A stretch of 64,000 nucleotides of DNA. Origin: Seriola aureovittata. Lineage: Eukaryota > Chordata > Actinopteri > Carangiformes > Carangidae. Under the pieces are notes generated by a model that saw nothing but the letters and a program-made list of their open reading frames with translations, was not told the DNA's origin and did not search any database. Made by a program: the position numbers and the translations under genes. The DNA lies in NCBI RefSeq assembly GCF_021018895.1, contig NC_079384.1, positions 17,143,140-17,207,139 of the forward strand. Reading direction: 5' to 3'. Shown one piece after another: positions 14,401 through 27,817 of the stretch (the first letter of the stretch is position 1; the number at the start of each line of letters is the position of its first letter).

Positions 14401-17400
14401 GGAAAGCAATTAAGGCTGCGGCTCAAAATACACAGGGGGGAGTCTCTCTTCTCGTCATTGTTGCTCCTCTGACAAGCGGCGACAGTTACTCTGATGTGGA
14501 TGGCTGAGCTTGAATTTATGAAATATTCATTTTAACACAGAGGGAAGGTGTGTGGGGGGTGGTCTATGTATAATTTATAGCATCTGTATTTATGTTGGAC
14601 TATGTGCTTTTTTTGGGCTATTCCTCCAGTTTCCATTTTCTTAAAGTGGTGATGATTGAAGTGGTCTGTCTGAGGTGGAAATTTCAGTGTTGTTGATGCA
14701 CGGTTGCACACAGGAATACGTATAGCAATCACTGGTAATGCACCCAGACCTAATTGTGATAAATTTGAGGCCGGGTGGATTGAGTGGATGTGGCACAACG
14801 AGACCAGAGAGATGAGGTGAGTGTGAGGACGTGGAGAAATGATTGAAGGATGGAGAGAGAACGGCAGGATTAAATGGAGCTGCGTAGGAGCCCCTCCTCC
14901 AATCCACATCCCTTTTCCCCAGCTACACCCCCTCCTCAAAGGAGGATAGGTTATGGTAATTTTAAAGGGGTAAAATAAGCCACAAAAAAAAAACACAATG
15001 TTCTCCCAATTTGGACAAGCAGTGGCACCATGAGGCACCACTCACCCCGTCCCGTTAGTTCACAGATTGTGTTATTTTAGTCGTTTGATGGGGCAAACTA
15101 AGTGGTATTATTATAAATCCATGAGGCAGACGGAGGGACAAGGAGTGTGTCTGTACACTGACAGTCCTGGCACCGTGGTCCCGACTGGCATAAGGCAGTG
15201 TGGTGTGCCAGGTGCTGATAAGGGGATTGCTTGGCACAGCAGATCAGACTCAGGCTGGGATGTTTGTTCGAGTAACAGCAGGATAGATACAGGAGTCAAT
15301 TCTGCTGCTACACCACTATTTGATTTTGTGTGTCCGTGAGCGCATGTAGCGTGCACGTGCCTATGTGTGAGAAGCGCATACTGCATTACCTGGACTTAAC
15401 ACTGACAGAGGGCAAGATTAGATATGCCTGCTCCGACACCTGCGCCAGGGCTGTTATGTTTGTTTTGGTGGAAAAGCTGCTGCACCTCTGGGCTTCCCCT
15501 TCATTATCAAAGCCTGCTTATCCTGGGAGATACCAGATAGGATTCTCCTGAGGGAAAGGTGGAAGGAACACCCGTCTGGCGTGTCTGTAGGAAGAGCCCG
15601 CAAAGGGTCATGCAGATCAATACAAAGGTCAACCAATCAATCAGCTACAGAAGTCAATTTGGCTGGAAAAAAACCCTTTCATGTCCGAGGGCTTGGAGAT
15701 ACCCCTCGAGAAGGACATGAAACGTGGTGTGGAGGAATCTGCCCACATGACTCTAATGTAGTAACAGTTTGGGGAAAATGTATATGTGTTGATCACATGG
15801 CTCCCAGGTGTAGGATCTAGGGCTTCACGTGCCTTGAAGATGTGCACACTCTCTCTACACAAACGCACCAACACAGTGTTGACAGACTGACATTGTTGCT
15901 GCCTCGAAGCATCCAGGCGATTTGCATAGCGTGTCCTTAATTTGACAGCCAGCGAGAGCGGCACACAGCGTTTTATAAACCGATCTCTCCATCTATCAAA
16001 GTCATAAAGTTTTGCTCTGCACGTTGCTCCCGACACATGTCAGCGAATGCAACATAATTGCACCAAGATACTGGCATCCTCGCCTGAAGGTGTCATCCAA
16101 TGTGTGATGGGCTTACCAACGGCTGAATACAGAGGCAGATACACAGTGATCAATGTTCAGCGGCCCATTTAAAACATATCCAGCTGAAGGAAAAACTGAT
16201 ATACTGGTCACCGGGCAACAAGATAAATACAACTTCCAGTATGATTCATATTAGGGCTGAATTAATTATTGTTATTTTCTTTTATCTTGTTGATTCTTGT
16301 TTTGATTAACTGTTTAGTCTGTAAAATAAAAACTTAAATAAAAAAAACATAATCAATTTACAATGACAACAGAGTGAAAACACAGAAGAAAATCCCCATA
16401 TCAATAATCCTTTATCCTTTATAGGACACAGGAAAGCTGTAAAATGGTTGCATACCCAACTGAACCATGCAATGAAGTGAATAGTAAGTGTTTGCTCCTC
16501 TTGGGATGTTTCTTGACATGTTGAAGTGTCTTTGAACAAGACACTGAACCCCAAAATGTTCCTTATGTGTATATGTAGGAAAAGAATGTAAGCCAAACTC
16601 TACATCCATATGGGCCGCATGGGTTATCTAGGCAGAGCTAACTCACTAGTTCCATTACCATGTAATGCATTAAAAAACATTACCCAGCTATTTATTCCTG
16701 TTATTTTCACAGCCCACAGACGCCAGAGAGGGACAAAGGGTTAAATCAGCATTAATGACCAACCGAAAACTAATTTGGCCTAATGATGATTTAAGGACAA
16801 ATCTGCAATTTAGATACAAGCATCTATGCTTCCGCCCAAATCTCTGAAATATCTCAAGTTATAAATCTGAGATCCACTCATCCCGTCTCATAACTTTTAC
16901 AAGAGCTGTGTGGGTGAAAACTCAGACAGAGAATGAGAAGAGGCAGAGACCGTCTCCCAGAGAGACAATGAATAACGCTAATAATACAAGATTATAGCAG
17001 CTACAAAAATACCCCAGTGCTTGTGTAACTTGTATGAAAATTTGAATAGTCAGAGTTTTTCTAGTCTCTGAGGTTATTCAGATGCAGAACAAGGGCTGGT
17101 GAATTGCAATGAGAACACGACTGGGGCCATGACACTACAACACCCTCATGATCTTGTTTCATGGCCCTAATCAGATAATAGTTGTTGATGACTGGCAATC
17201 AGTGGTATTCACAATGACAGATGTTTGTGAATAGAGACTCTTTCATAATCATCAGCTACTTAAAAAAAAAAGGATATTTGCCAATTCGGATCTAGATTGG
17301 ATCTAGATTCAAGGCAAAATCAGGGAAATTATTATATTACTGACAACAGGGGCCTTCTCAACAGATGTGCCATTTCAAAAATTATTAATTTGCTATTGGA

Positions 17401-20400
17401 TCAGAGCAAAACTGCATCAGTAATTTACAATTTGAAGCCGGAACATCGGTACCGGAGATCTTAAGACACCCTGAGGAAGTCGGACTCTCACCTTCTGGAG
17501 GAAGAGGACGATTCTTTGGACCATTTCGACTCTCTGCTCCTCCAGGCTGAAGAGGGTACGTGGTGTGCGAATGAAGACCTTGGTTTTGCCGTAAGCCACG
17601 TCATGGTCAAATCCACAGCCCTGCATGAGCCTCTTCACTGCATCTTTGTCTGATGGCAAGTCATGGTTTGGCCACGTAAACTCAGAGATCATCTTGTACC
17701 TGGAGGAAGGACAAAGTGGTCGTATGAGAAAATGCAAAAGTGTAAAGCTAAACAAAATGTAAAATGGTCAATTAAAATCTAGATTAATGCAGGAAGGAGC
17801 ATCAAGTAGGATCTGGATATCTGAACTGTATATACAGAAACAGCAACTTCCTTCACACAGCAAAATTGTTAAACAGCCTCTCAATATATTTTGAATCAAC
17901 CTCGTCGTTATATGAATGACGATCAGCCAAACAAATAAGTATTTTTCATCCATGCTAGCAGTGTTGTTGTTAGATGGCTTGGCAAATTCGATACGGAGAA
18001 TCGCGTTCCTGCCAGGATGAATTCTATTACCTTTGGTGAGCCTTAATTTGCTACACCCATCATAAGGTCAAAATTTCTATTTTGGTTTAAATAACCGCAG
18101 TCTGATGTAATGTCGTTCCCCTCAGCCTCAGTTAATCTTTGTGCTAATTAGCGTATTTTAGCATGCTAATTTATGATGCTAAACTGAGATGGTGAACAGG
18201 AAACATTGTATCTGCTAAACGTCAACATGTTAGTATTGTGAATTTTAGAATTGTAGTATTCTGACCTGATTCTGACGTTAGCATTTCGCTCAGCCAAGCA
18301 CAGCCTCACACAGCTGCTAACATGGCTGTAGACTATTCGTCTCGATTTTACTCAAGTTTTATTGCTTTTCATTATTAGTTCAATACAAAATGAAGGGAGG
18401 AAGAAATCATATAACTCTTGATTCAGACTCATTTCTTAGATTTATTGTAATTGAATCATTTGTGTGTGCCCTGTGTGCTTGTTTAAAACTCATTTCTTTG
18501 GTCAGGGAAAAACATGCATCTCTTTCTTCAGGCCATATTATATCTGAAGAAGGAAAAAAAGTGGAGCTCGGAAGACTGTATAGTGCTGTATAAATCTTAA
18601 TAAGTAAGTGTGGGACTTAGCCCCTGGCATGGTGCCATGGAAATTATATCATTTAGTACATGGACAAAGGAATTAATTATCACAACCCAGCGCAGGGGGT
18701 AAGTGGTCAAATCGCACTCTTGAAGTCTTTCCAGCGCTATAGTAAGGAACCTTAAAGGCAAGTTTTAAAAGGCCTTAATTTCTTTTCTCAACCATCAACT
18801 TTATGGCTTTTTAAAGGCCTTTGAAAACTCTTAGAAGAGTCATAGAACCGAGACTAAATTCAATCATAAACTGATGAATTTAAACTTTATGTTCAGCTTG
18901 ATGGATGGTCACCAGAGTCGAGTTTGTCCTGACAGCTCAGGCTGCTGTCGCACTAAAACTCCCTCCAGTGCTGATCTGCAAGTCAACAAAAATAAGGCTC
19001 TTGAGATTTGAGTGGGTTGATTTGAGACTGAGAAACACACCACTGGAGGGGGAAAGGATATCGCTGATAGAGAATAATGCATTTTCAAACAGTTGACAGT
19101 TTAATGACCATGAATTGCATTTATATATATATTGTATGTTTCCATGTTTCCATGTGTATATTTATATATTTATTAGTGTGTATAAAATAAGGCTGCAACT
19201 AACTATTATTTTTCTCATTGATAAATCTGCTGATTATTCAAGAAAAGTTGACAAGAGGGCAACCGGAACTTGGTTGTAGACACTACCTCTGATCCAAGAG
19301 GCTTCTTTAGTTCTGTTCTTTTCTCATTTATTTATTCTATAAAACATCAGAAAATATGGAAAATGCTCAACATAATATACTTGAGGGCTAGGTGTTGTTA
19401 TTAAATGCCCATTAAAGAGTCCAAAACTCAAAAACATTCAATATATTATAATTTGAAACCATGAAAAACAAGGAATTTTCACATGAGAAGCTCCATCTAT
19501 TAAATGTTTGGCATTTTTTCTAGAGGAATGGCTTAAACAATGAATTGCTTTTTGAAATAGTTGGTGACTAATAATCTATTAATTGACTAATCACTGCAGC
19601 TGTAGTTTTAAGAACCTTTTTCACTATAGAGAAACTACTTTCACTCATCAACTTGGATGATAATGGAGATTATAAGGTGATTCCGAGACAGCAGTGACTC
19701 TCTCTGTCCTCCAAAGATCCCAGTGTTCATCGACAGACGGCATCCTGTATCATTTCACAGCCGACCAACTGGCAACGCTGTGATGTAATGCTGAGTCCAA
19801 AGACATCAGTGAGGGGGACTGGAGTGACAGAGTTGGATGACTTGTTATGCAAAAGACTCATTACCTAATCCTCCATCCACTGCGATGGTTTCTAAGGGCA
19901 GTGGGCAAATGTGACAGCTGGGGAACAAGGGCAAGGCTACAACAAGTGTTTGTGTACTATTTGGGAGTGTTTAGAGCGATGAAAGTGTGTGTATGTGTGC
20001 GCTGATGTTTCCGTGTCAATATTATTTTGCTCTTTGGGTCAAACTGTGAAGAGATATTTGGTGACTTAGAGGCTTGTAGCAAAAAATACCCTAAATCGGA
20101 GCCAGCCTGTCAGGCTTAGGATCTAATCTGTTACACAATGAGAATAACACATGTGCTAGTGCTGTATGTGAGTGAAGCTTTCTGGGTCTTTTCAGATGTG
20201 ACAAACTTGAAGTAGTGACATCACTGCTGCTGCATCGCTCCCACTTGTTCTCCCAAGGAAACATGAGGTGACTTCAGGATGCAGTTCTGTCCACTGCTAT
20301 TCTCTGAAGTCCAGCTATGATCTGACTGACATCAGCCCCGACTGTCTCTTATGTCTCTTTAAATAACTGTATTTTCTTTGACTTGCCTCTTTGTAGGGTT

Positions 20401-23400
20401 AGGATTATGAAAAGTGTTACATGTTCAATATTTGATGCTATATTTATCGTTTGTTTTTCATGCATGTGAAGAAGCACCATGTCCATGAAATGTGCTATAC
20501 AAATAAACTGTGTATTAAAGTTTATACATTACAAGATACTTCTATGATTTGTGGAGTTGTTTATAGTTGTTATTAATATTTTATTCCTGACTGAATTATA
20601 CATAAATATAAAGCACAGTGAGCTGGAGAAGAGTCTGAAACTCACCATGTGTGCTTCCTGAAAGTTAGTAGTCTTTAATAAGAGAATTTAAGGGAACCTT
20701 ATCAAAATGTTTATTGAAATTATGTGTTTATGTAAATAAACAAATATTGGCTGATATTATCAGTATTTGTCTAGAAAAATTGAGTACTGAGTACTCTGCT
20801 TGCACGCTAATTAATGCTAATTGGCATGTAAACAGACTTGTATTGTCGGGTGTTTGAGCATCTGCAATGAATAAAACATGAGTTATTAACTCAGGTCATC
20901 GACTGGTAGTTGTTTGCTACATTACCGCATTACAACAGCGCAGTTTTCCAGCATATTAAAATGTTTTACATCAACATCTCACTCCAGTAATTACAAACCA
21001 ATCTGAGTGTTCTAATGCTGCTTTTAAATCAAGGTCAGAGGACAAAACTATTATGCTTGTAGGAAACTAAAAAAACTACTGTGGATACAATTTGATGGTA
21101 CAGGGGTTATACTGTAATGGCTGCTGGAGATGCAACTGATTAGCTGCGAGATTAGATTAGATGCAAACTGATTAGAGCTACACAACACACATCCACACCC
21201 CACAGTTAGGGCTTGTCATGTAGGATCCTTGACAGCTGACTGACTGACGCCCAGCTTCAGGGAGGAGGTGTTATTCAGTCACTTCTACCAAAACCTTAAA
21301 GCCAGTCCAACCTTCAAATCACAACCCTGCTTCAGCGACGCTCAGTCTACATCAAGACCTTTATCCCTTTATTTTTCCTTATTCTTTCCCCTATCGCTTT
21401 AACTATTCCTTCAAGGGCCTTTCTGCCCAGGCTAAGCAGTGAAATACTGTACACATGGACAACAGGAAGTAGGCAGGACCCATACAACTTCACTTCTCTA
21501 CAGATATGACACAAAACAGCAATTACTTCATTTAAAAAATGTTTTTCTTTTTTTTTTTTGTCTCAATTCAAGAGGAAAAAAAGAGAAGAGAAGATCCCCC
21601 GTCCACTGAACAGTCACAGTTCATCTGGAGCATCTGAACAGCCTGGCCAGCCAGCCTCTCCTCCTCTTGGGCGTCTTGTCCATCATCTCCTTCACTCGGC
21701 TCTCCAGGTCGTCCAACTTTGAGGCCATGTCGGCCTCCCATTCTCGCTCCACCTGCTGTCTCTCCGTGAGGGACTCCTGGAGCCTCTCCATTTCCTTCTG
21801 CAGAGAAGCCATCACCTCTTGCCGCTGCTCCAGGTTAATCCTCACCTTCTCTTCAAGTGACTTACGGACTGCTGTGACTTCGGCATTCACCTTTTTTAAC
21901 TGCTCTATCTGAGCAACGTGGGAGGCCACCTGCTGTAGGTCTTTCTCCAGCTGCCCAACTTTGGATTGTGCCTCCACCAGAGCCACGTTCTTTTTTTGAA
22001 GCTCAGCCCTCAGCTCCAGGGCCACTGTGTTATTCTTCAGTCTCAGGACCTCTGCAACTCTGAGTCGTTCTTTGAGCTGTGCGATTTCAGACTGAAGAAC
22101 TTCTTTCTTCAGTACGTCAAAAGCCCGCACCTTCTCAAGCTGATCTCCGGCGGCCTCCTGAGAGTTGTCAGCCCCGGTCTGGAGTATGGTCCTGCTCTGC
22201 TCCGCAGGCTGGGTTGCCTTTGTGCCCTGACTTGAAGCACAAACGCTGGCGTTCTGTGGCCTCTGCTCAGTCATGTCCATTTTGATATCAAGACTGACCA
22301 CTTCATTTTTAGATTTGAGCAGGTGATGACGTGCCTCTTCCAGCTTGATCTTTAGCTCTGTGTTGGTCTTACATGCAGCTGCTAATTTACACTTAGCCTG
22401 GTGCTGTTTGTGTTGGGAATGCAGACGCTGATCTTTAAGGCGAGCATTTTCTCTCATGACCTTCTGTAATTTGTCCTCCTGAACAATGCTGTTGCTCGTT
22501 GTGGCCAAAGGTTCCTGCATTTGCTGACCCTGCAAATTTTTTCCCTTTCCCCTTCTTCCCTTTTTTGTTTTTTGCCGTTTCCTGTTTCGCCGTGTATTCA
22601 TCATTGCGCTGAAATACTGACTGAAGAGACAGAAGTGTGCACCACTGGTGGGGCTCAATATTCCATCTGAGAACTGTTGTCTTTGTTGTTGTTTTATTTT
22701 TTTGTAATTCCCTTTTTATTGCTTTTCAAAAAAAACGGAACAAAGAAATAAATAGAAGAGGTAACTATAACAACATAACAATAATAAGAACAATAAAATT
22801 ATGAACACCAAAACAAAGAAAAACATATATAAATAAATAAATAACCACCATTACTGCAGCATAAGAGGTAAATATAATTATCACTGCTATATCAAAATGG
22901 CAGTAACAATTAGTACTGGCCAGGGCCAGTGTAGCTAAGCACATGTTTGTTTATTTTTAAATAAAACCACAGTTGAACAGTAAATAAAAAAAGGATCATG
23001 TTTCTTTGTATATATTAAATTATCTATATGAAGATCGACCCTTTCAGATAAGAATACAAAAGAGTTGGCTTTGACAAATGTTTGTGCCTCATGTATAATC
23101 ATTGCGTTTCTATATTTTCTATATTTTAGGCTTAAGAATTCTTGATTACACTGTATTAATTCACATTACATGTGATCAATGCCAAATATTCCTATGTAAA
23201 AATAAAGTTTTGGAGGTTCATTTAAGTTGCAGAAGCAGGGAGGTTGTGAGATTTACATATGAGGAAGTAAAAAATCCTTTAAATTTAAAACTGTATGTTA
23301 CCTGCTCAGTACTCAGTAGAGTAAAGACACATGAGGAAGGGGAGCTCCATTATTTACCATACTGACCTTTCATTGTAAACCTACACAGCATAGTTTGTCT

Positions 23401-26400
23401 GTATTGTTTATTCAAACCAACAGCAACAACTCTATTCATCTATTGAGAAAACTTTTGTCACAACAAGCTGAACCACAATTAAAATAAATGAATAAATGAT
23501 ATTAAAAAGAATATTGTACTTTATAAATTGCAAATGCATGCAAAATTATGTACAGAAAATAATCACATTCATGTTTAATGCAAATAACTGTGTTCCACTA
23601 TTATGTATTACATTAGAGAAACAGCTCCTCATATTAGTAAAAACCCCATGTTGTTATAATTTGCTTGGATTCATTAATTTGGAAAACAAAATGTCCTAAA
23701 ATTATATCACTATGAATAATAAATTGTGTCTCTTTTCATGTACATGTTTGCAATACTTCACTGTCTGTAGGTCTGTGGTTGAATCTGTGTGTTGTCAGTA
23801 CTTATGTAGAATGACATGGCCATTTATTTGCTGCATTGGTTATTAAAGCCGTCTGCCATCTGGCAAGAGAAAGAATGGGAAGAGGCGTCGGCCACTAAAT
23901 TGTGGAGCAGAGGTAGATCTTCTATTTCAAGCAGAAAATACGGACCTGAAGTGGCTCAGCATGAGTGGAGCAAGATATGGAAGGAAGGAAGGAAGGAAGG
24001 AAGGAATAAAGGAGGGAGTAAAGGAGGGAGGATAGCAGGGGAACAGGAAATGAGAGTGAGAGAAGAGGAATGAGAAAGGGGGAGAAGGGTGAAGGAGGAG
24101 GGGGAGAAGAAGTTTCTAGACAGCGAGGAAGAGGAAAATGAAGAAAAAGTTTTATATAATGCATTTAAAGGAATTAATAGCTGGAAGTTTGTCTCAGCTC
24201 TTGGGGGGGGGGAGTTTAATAACTAAATGATGCTATCTGGGAGAAGTTTGTGGACTAAAGGTAAAACACAATCAGAGACATAAGACTGAGAAAGATAAGA
24301 GATGTATAGACAAGCAACAGCACTTAAAACTCTAATCAGAGACCTGAGAGGTGTGATACGAAGAGGCAACAGAGAGAGAAAAACACTGACATATGGGAGG
24401 GAGAAAGGAAAAGGAGGATGGTGTAGAAAGAGAGGAAAGAGGGAAGAGTAAAGGGGAGTGGAGGAAATGGTTGACGTGGTGAGGGGAAAGAGAGATGAAG
24501 ATTTGAAGGTGGTGTATTGAAAGGATGAAGAAGAAAGAGTGAAGGGAGGGTTGAGGTGGAAAGAAAAAAAAACAGACAGGAAAATTAAAGCTGAAGAAAA
24601 GAAGAGGCCTTAAGAGCAGCGAGAGAGGGATGAAAACAAATTGAATGGTCTAGAGAGAGAGGTGCAGGAAATAAGAGTAATCGACAGCCGAGTGAAAATG
24701 CTTGATGTTTATTAAGTCTTGGATAAATGAGATATTGCAGCATCAGGTTGGACAATAAAGCTTAACATAAAAAATAAAGAGACGGTTTCTCTAAAGGATT
24801 AACAGCACTCTGAAGTCATTTACGATCACTCCCTGAAGACTTCATTATTCCAATTAATGGGCCCCTCCGCTACTTGAACTGACCGTCAAAATTAGTGGCA
24901 AGGAACCTTTAAGTGAAATGGATGAACTGCCGCAGCTTCACCGGCTAATTGGTAGCCACAATAAAGAGATTCAGCAGAAGAAGAGGAGGAAAAATGAGGC
25001 TGTAAGAAAAATGCAGCGCCGACTGTCTAGATGTCTAATCTGAGATGCACTAACGGTATTTCTTACTATCCTGACTTGGGTTAGGACGTGTTGGAGTGTG
25101 TCACCATATCTATGGGTGGGACTGAAACGATTTCTTTGTGGTAAACATCCGGATCTGTTTGGGCTTTAAATTTTTTCATGTAATTAGAGCTGAACTCATT
25201 TATGTATTTGGCAACTATTTTGTTAATGGATGAATCACTGTAGATCTGATTTTAACTTCTCAAATGCGAGGCTTTGCTGATTTTCGCTGTCATACTGTAT
25301 ATCAAAGTAAAATTAACATCCTTGGGTTTTGGACTGATGTACCAGATACAGAGAATCTGAATATCTTGTTTATTAGACAGTTACAGTGGAGCGAGACAGG
25401 AAATGCAGGGAGAGAGTAGGAGAATGACACGTAGCAAATCATGCAGTCAAACCGGAGTCAAACCCGACTTGCTGCTCAGAGCATCTGAGCCCATGTGATA
25501 TGCGCCCGTTCGGCTACCACGCCGCCCCATAACAGGCATTTACTTTGAAAAATAAACGGTGGGTACCTCTGTAGGAAGCGAGGGTACGTCTGTCTGTAGG
25601 CGAAGCCGGCACGGCGCACTCTGACGTTCTCCAGCAGCCCGAGGTACTCCACCTGATGGCGGCAGCGCTCCAGCTCGAACAGGAGAGGCGACTTGACATC
25701 ATTGGGCTTGATGCAGCGGACATAATAGGGCTCCTACAGAGGGCGACAGTGAGTTAACTACTATGAACCTCTATTTAAGTGTCCCTGGGTTTGGTCTATT
25801 TCAATATAAGTCCTCTCCTTGCTCTGCCTTCTCTGATAAAGCCTTCATATTATTTCAATCCACACAAGCTGTGCAACCTTGGATTTCACACTAATTAACA
25901 ACATTTGTGGTCACAATTCTTCCTTTTCACTTTCATAATTCCTTCTGTCAAATGTTTTTTTTTCTTTTATATCAGTCCTGGCTCACCTTGCAGGCCAGGT
26001 TCTCCACCAGTGAGATCATGGAGTTTTTGAAGAGTGTCGCAGCTGTCAGCGGCCGTTTGGTGACCTCCGTGATGCTCAGTTTGCCCTCGGGCCACATCGC
26101 CTTCAGTACTGGGTTAGAGCTGGTCAGACACAAGGAAAACATGAAAAGCAGATGTGTATTAGTAGAGGTTAAAATAACAATAACAAAATAACACACAGTT
26201 TAATATAGTGGCCCTAACAACCAAGTGTAGAGGTGTACCAAAAGTAACCAAGTGTAGAGGTTTAAGACCAAATTAAATCACAGTTGTTTATTATATGAAT
26301 GCTCTCGACCTCCAGATGATATAAGACTTGCCCCAGCCATGATGACCTTTAAATCCAGGATAGAAACTCAACTTTAATGAAAAGAAGAGGAAATGTGTTT

Positions 26401-27767
26401 TAACATGCAAACAAAAAAAAAAGGAAAAGAAAAGAAATGTGTTCTGTTATTCAATTTGAATAATTCCTGCCTTGAAGCATTTGTATATCAATGTAAACTC
26501 TGGATGCATCATCAACCCAGAAAAGGTGTTTCCATTAGTTCATTCCCAGCAGGCTACGGACGTCAATGTAACACCAGAAAGACGTTGGACTCTAATGACT
26601 CTAACGCTGGACAGATGTTACATTTTGGCCGGAAATGAAAATCAGGTTGACGTCAAAACCCAACATTGGCATCGGTCACGACTAGAACGTTGTTATTTAA
26701 TATGTCAAGATGATGTTGGCATGAGACATTTGGAATAGGTTGGATCGACAACACAACTTAAAACCAACAAACATCAGCTGTCGTCAGTATTCTACCTCTA
26801 ATGAACGTTATTGTTAGATGTTGTCCTGACAATGAATTTTTGTCACCGGACACCACAACCTATGTTCAACCAAATATCAACATCTGACAATGTTGGTGGC
26901 CGGCTGCGTGCCTGTGTGTGGACTAAAGAGTATCATAAAACTCAGGTCATGAGACACTTGAGGAATTACTAGACCCCATATTTATATTCTGCAGATGACA
27001 AACACCAGAGAACTGAAGTGGAGGAGGAGGAGGACAAGAGCAAACTGAGAGGAGATTAGTTGTACTTGTCCGGTGCTGTTCTTTCCAGAGGAGTGTCATG
27101 TAATCAGAATGCTGCAAAGAATAGAGTGAAGAGTGTGTGTGTGGAGGTGATTGAAGCGGTGTGTGTGTGTCACCTGTTGTAGAGCAGTCTCTTGAAATCC
27201 TGGAACAGAGTGTCTTTGTTCTTATCAATAAAACCCACCACTGAGTACCTGTGAAAAGAGAGAGGCAAGTAAATGCACCTGCGCACACACACACACACAC
27301 ACACACACACCTACACACACTTTTGTTATGTCCGTGCACACTGCCCTTCCTAGTGTCCTTCGCCAGTCATGTCATAACCATATGATTACCTCTGCCAGAA
27401 GCCCTATAGCCCTGTGTTAATATACACTAAGTTAATGTGTGCTGTTAGAGATGGACGTGCTATAAATAGCAGAGGTGTTATTCTCCATGCTGTGAGATGT
27501 GAGGTGCACTCTGCCCCCTGCCTGTCTAAGTGGCTGAGGGATCAATCAAGCCTGCCAGTCACAGGCCTTGCTGCTCAGCTCAATCGTCCCTTGGGTGCCA
27601 GACACTTAGCCCTCATGAACAGACTCAACACATTTCCCTGAGAGCACTTTTTGGGGGCTTAGCGTGTGTGATTTATTCATTTCATCATCCATGTACTTTA
27701 CAGACCGGGAAGTGGTGCTGTCATTTTCATGGACATCATGCAATGAAGATGTCAATTGATGTTACAC

Positions 27768-27817
<50 letters not shown>

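Larger units (their letters stand above)
7435..17491 (-). other. myo1d intron 16, repeat-poor
   Basis: About 10 kb between the converter exon and the IQ exon. It carries only a G-rich minisatellite (12396-12451) and one short dispersed-repeat end (16252-16335). Segments such as 11740-12390 and 15830-16200 are of mixed composition, less AT-rich than the rest and free of known repeats. No convincing coding exon was found. Confidence 0.75.
17700..25566 (-). other. myo1d intron 15
   Basis: 7.9 kb. It hosts the nested coiled-coil gene (21621-22604), dispersed repeats at 19190-19602 and 25186-25365, an AG-rich tract with (AAGG)n around 23979-24005, and a tRNA-derived SINE at 25372-25528 beside exon 15. 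The A/G-rich stretch 23960-24640 is long and low in complexity. The rest shows nothing recognisable. Confidence 0.8.
26120..27173 (-). other. myo1d intron 13
   Basis: 1054 bases. About 26540-26920 is a dispersed repeat rich in GACGT and AACGTT words. The intron begins, in transcript sense, with a CA run directly after the exon 13 donor. Confidence 0.8.

Noticed and set aside
14532..15041. 169-codon open frame on the minus strand in intron 16
   Set aside because: Pro/His/Ile-rich translation of simple sequence with no domain-like pattern; an overlapping frame is also open, as expected of chance.
15641..16036. 131-codon open frame on the minus strand in intron 16
   Set aside because: Composition is closer to a protein than most, but there is no recognisable motif and no start context or splice support; kept only as part of a possible non-coding regulatory block.
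25372..25528. Functional tRNA gene
   Set aside because: A- and B-box-like blocks are present but the acceptor and anticodon stems do not pair, and a SINE-type tail follows.
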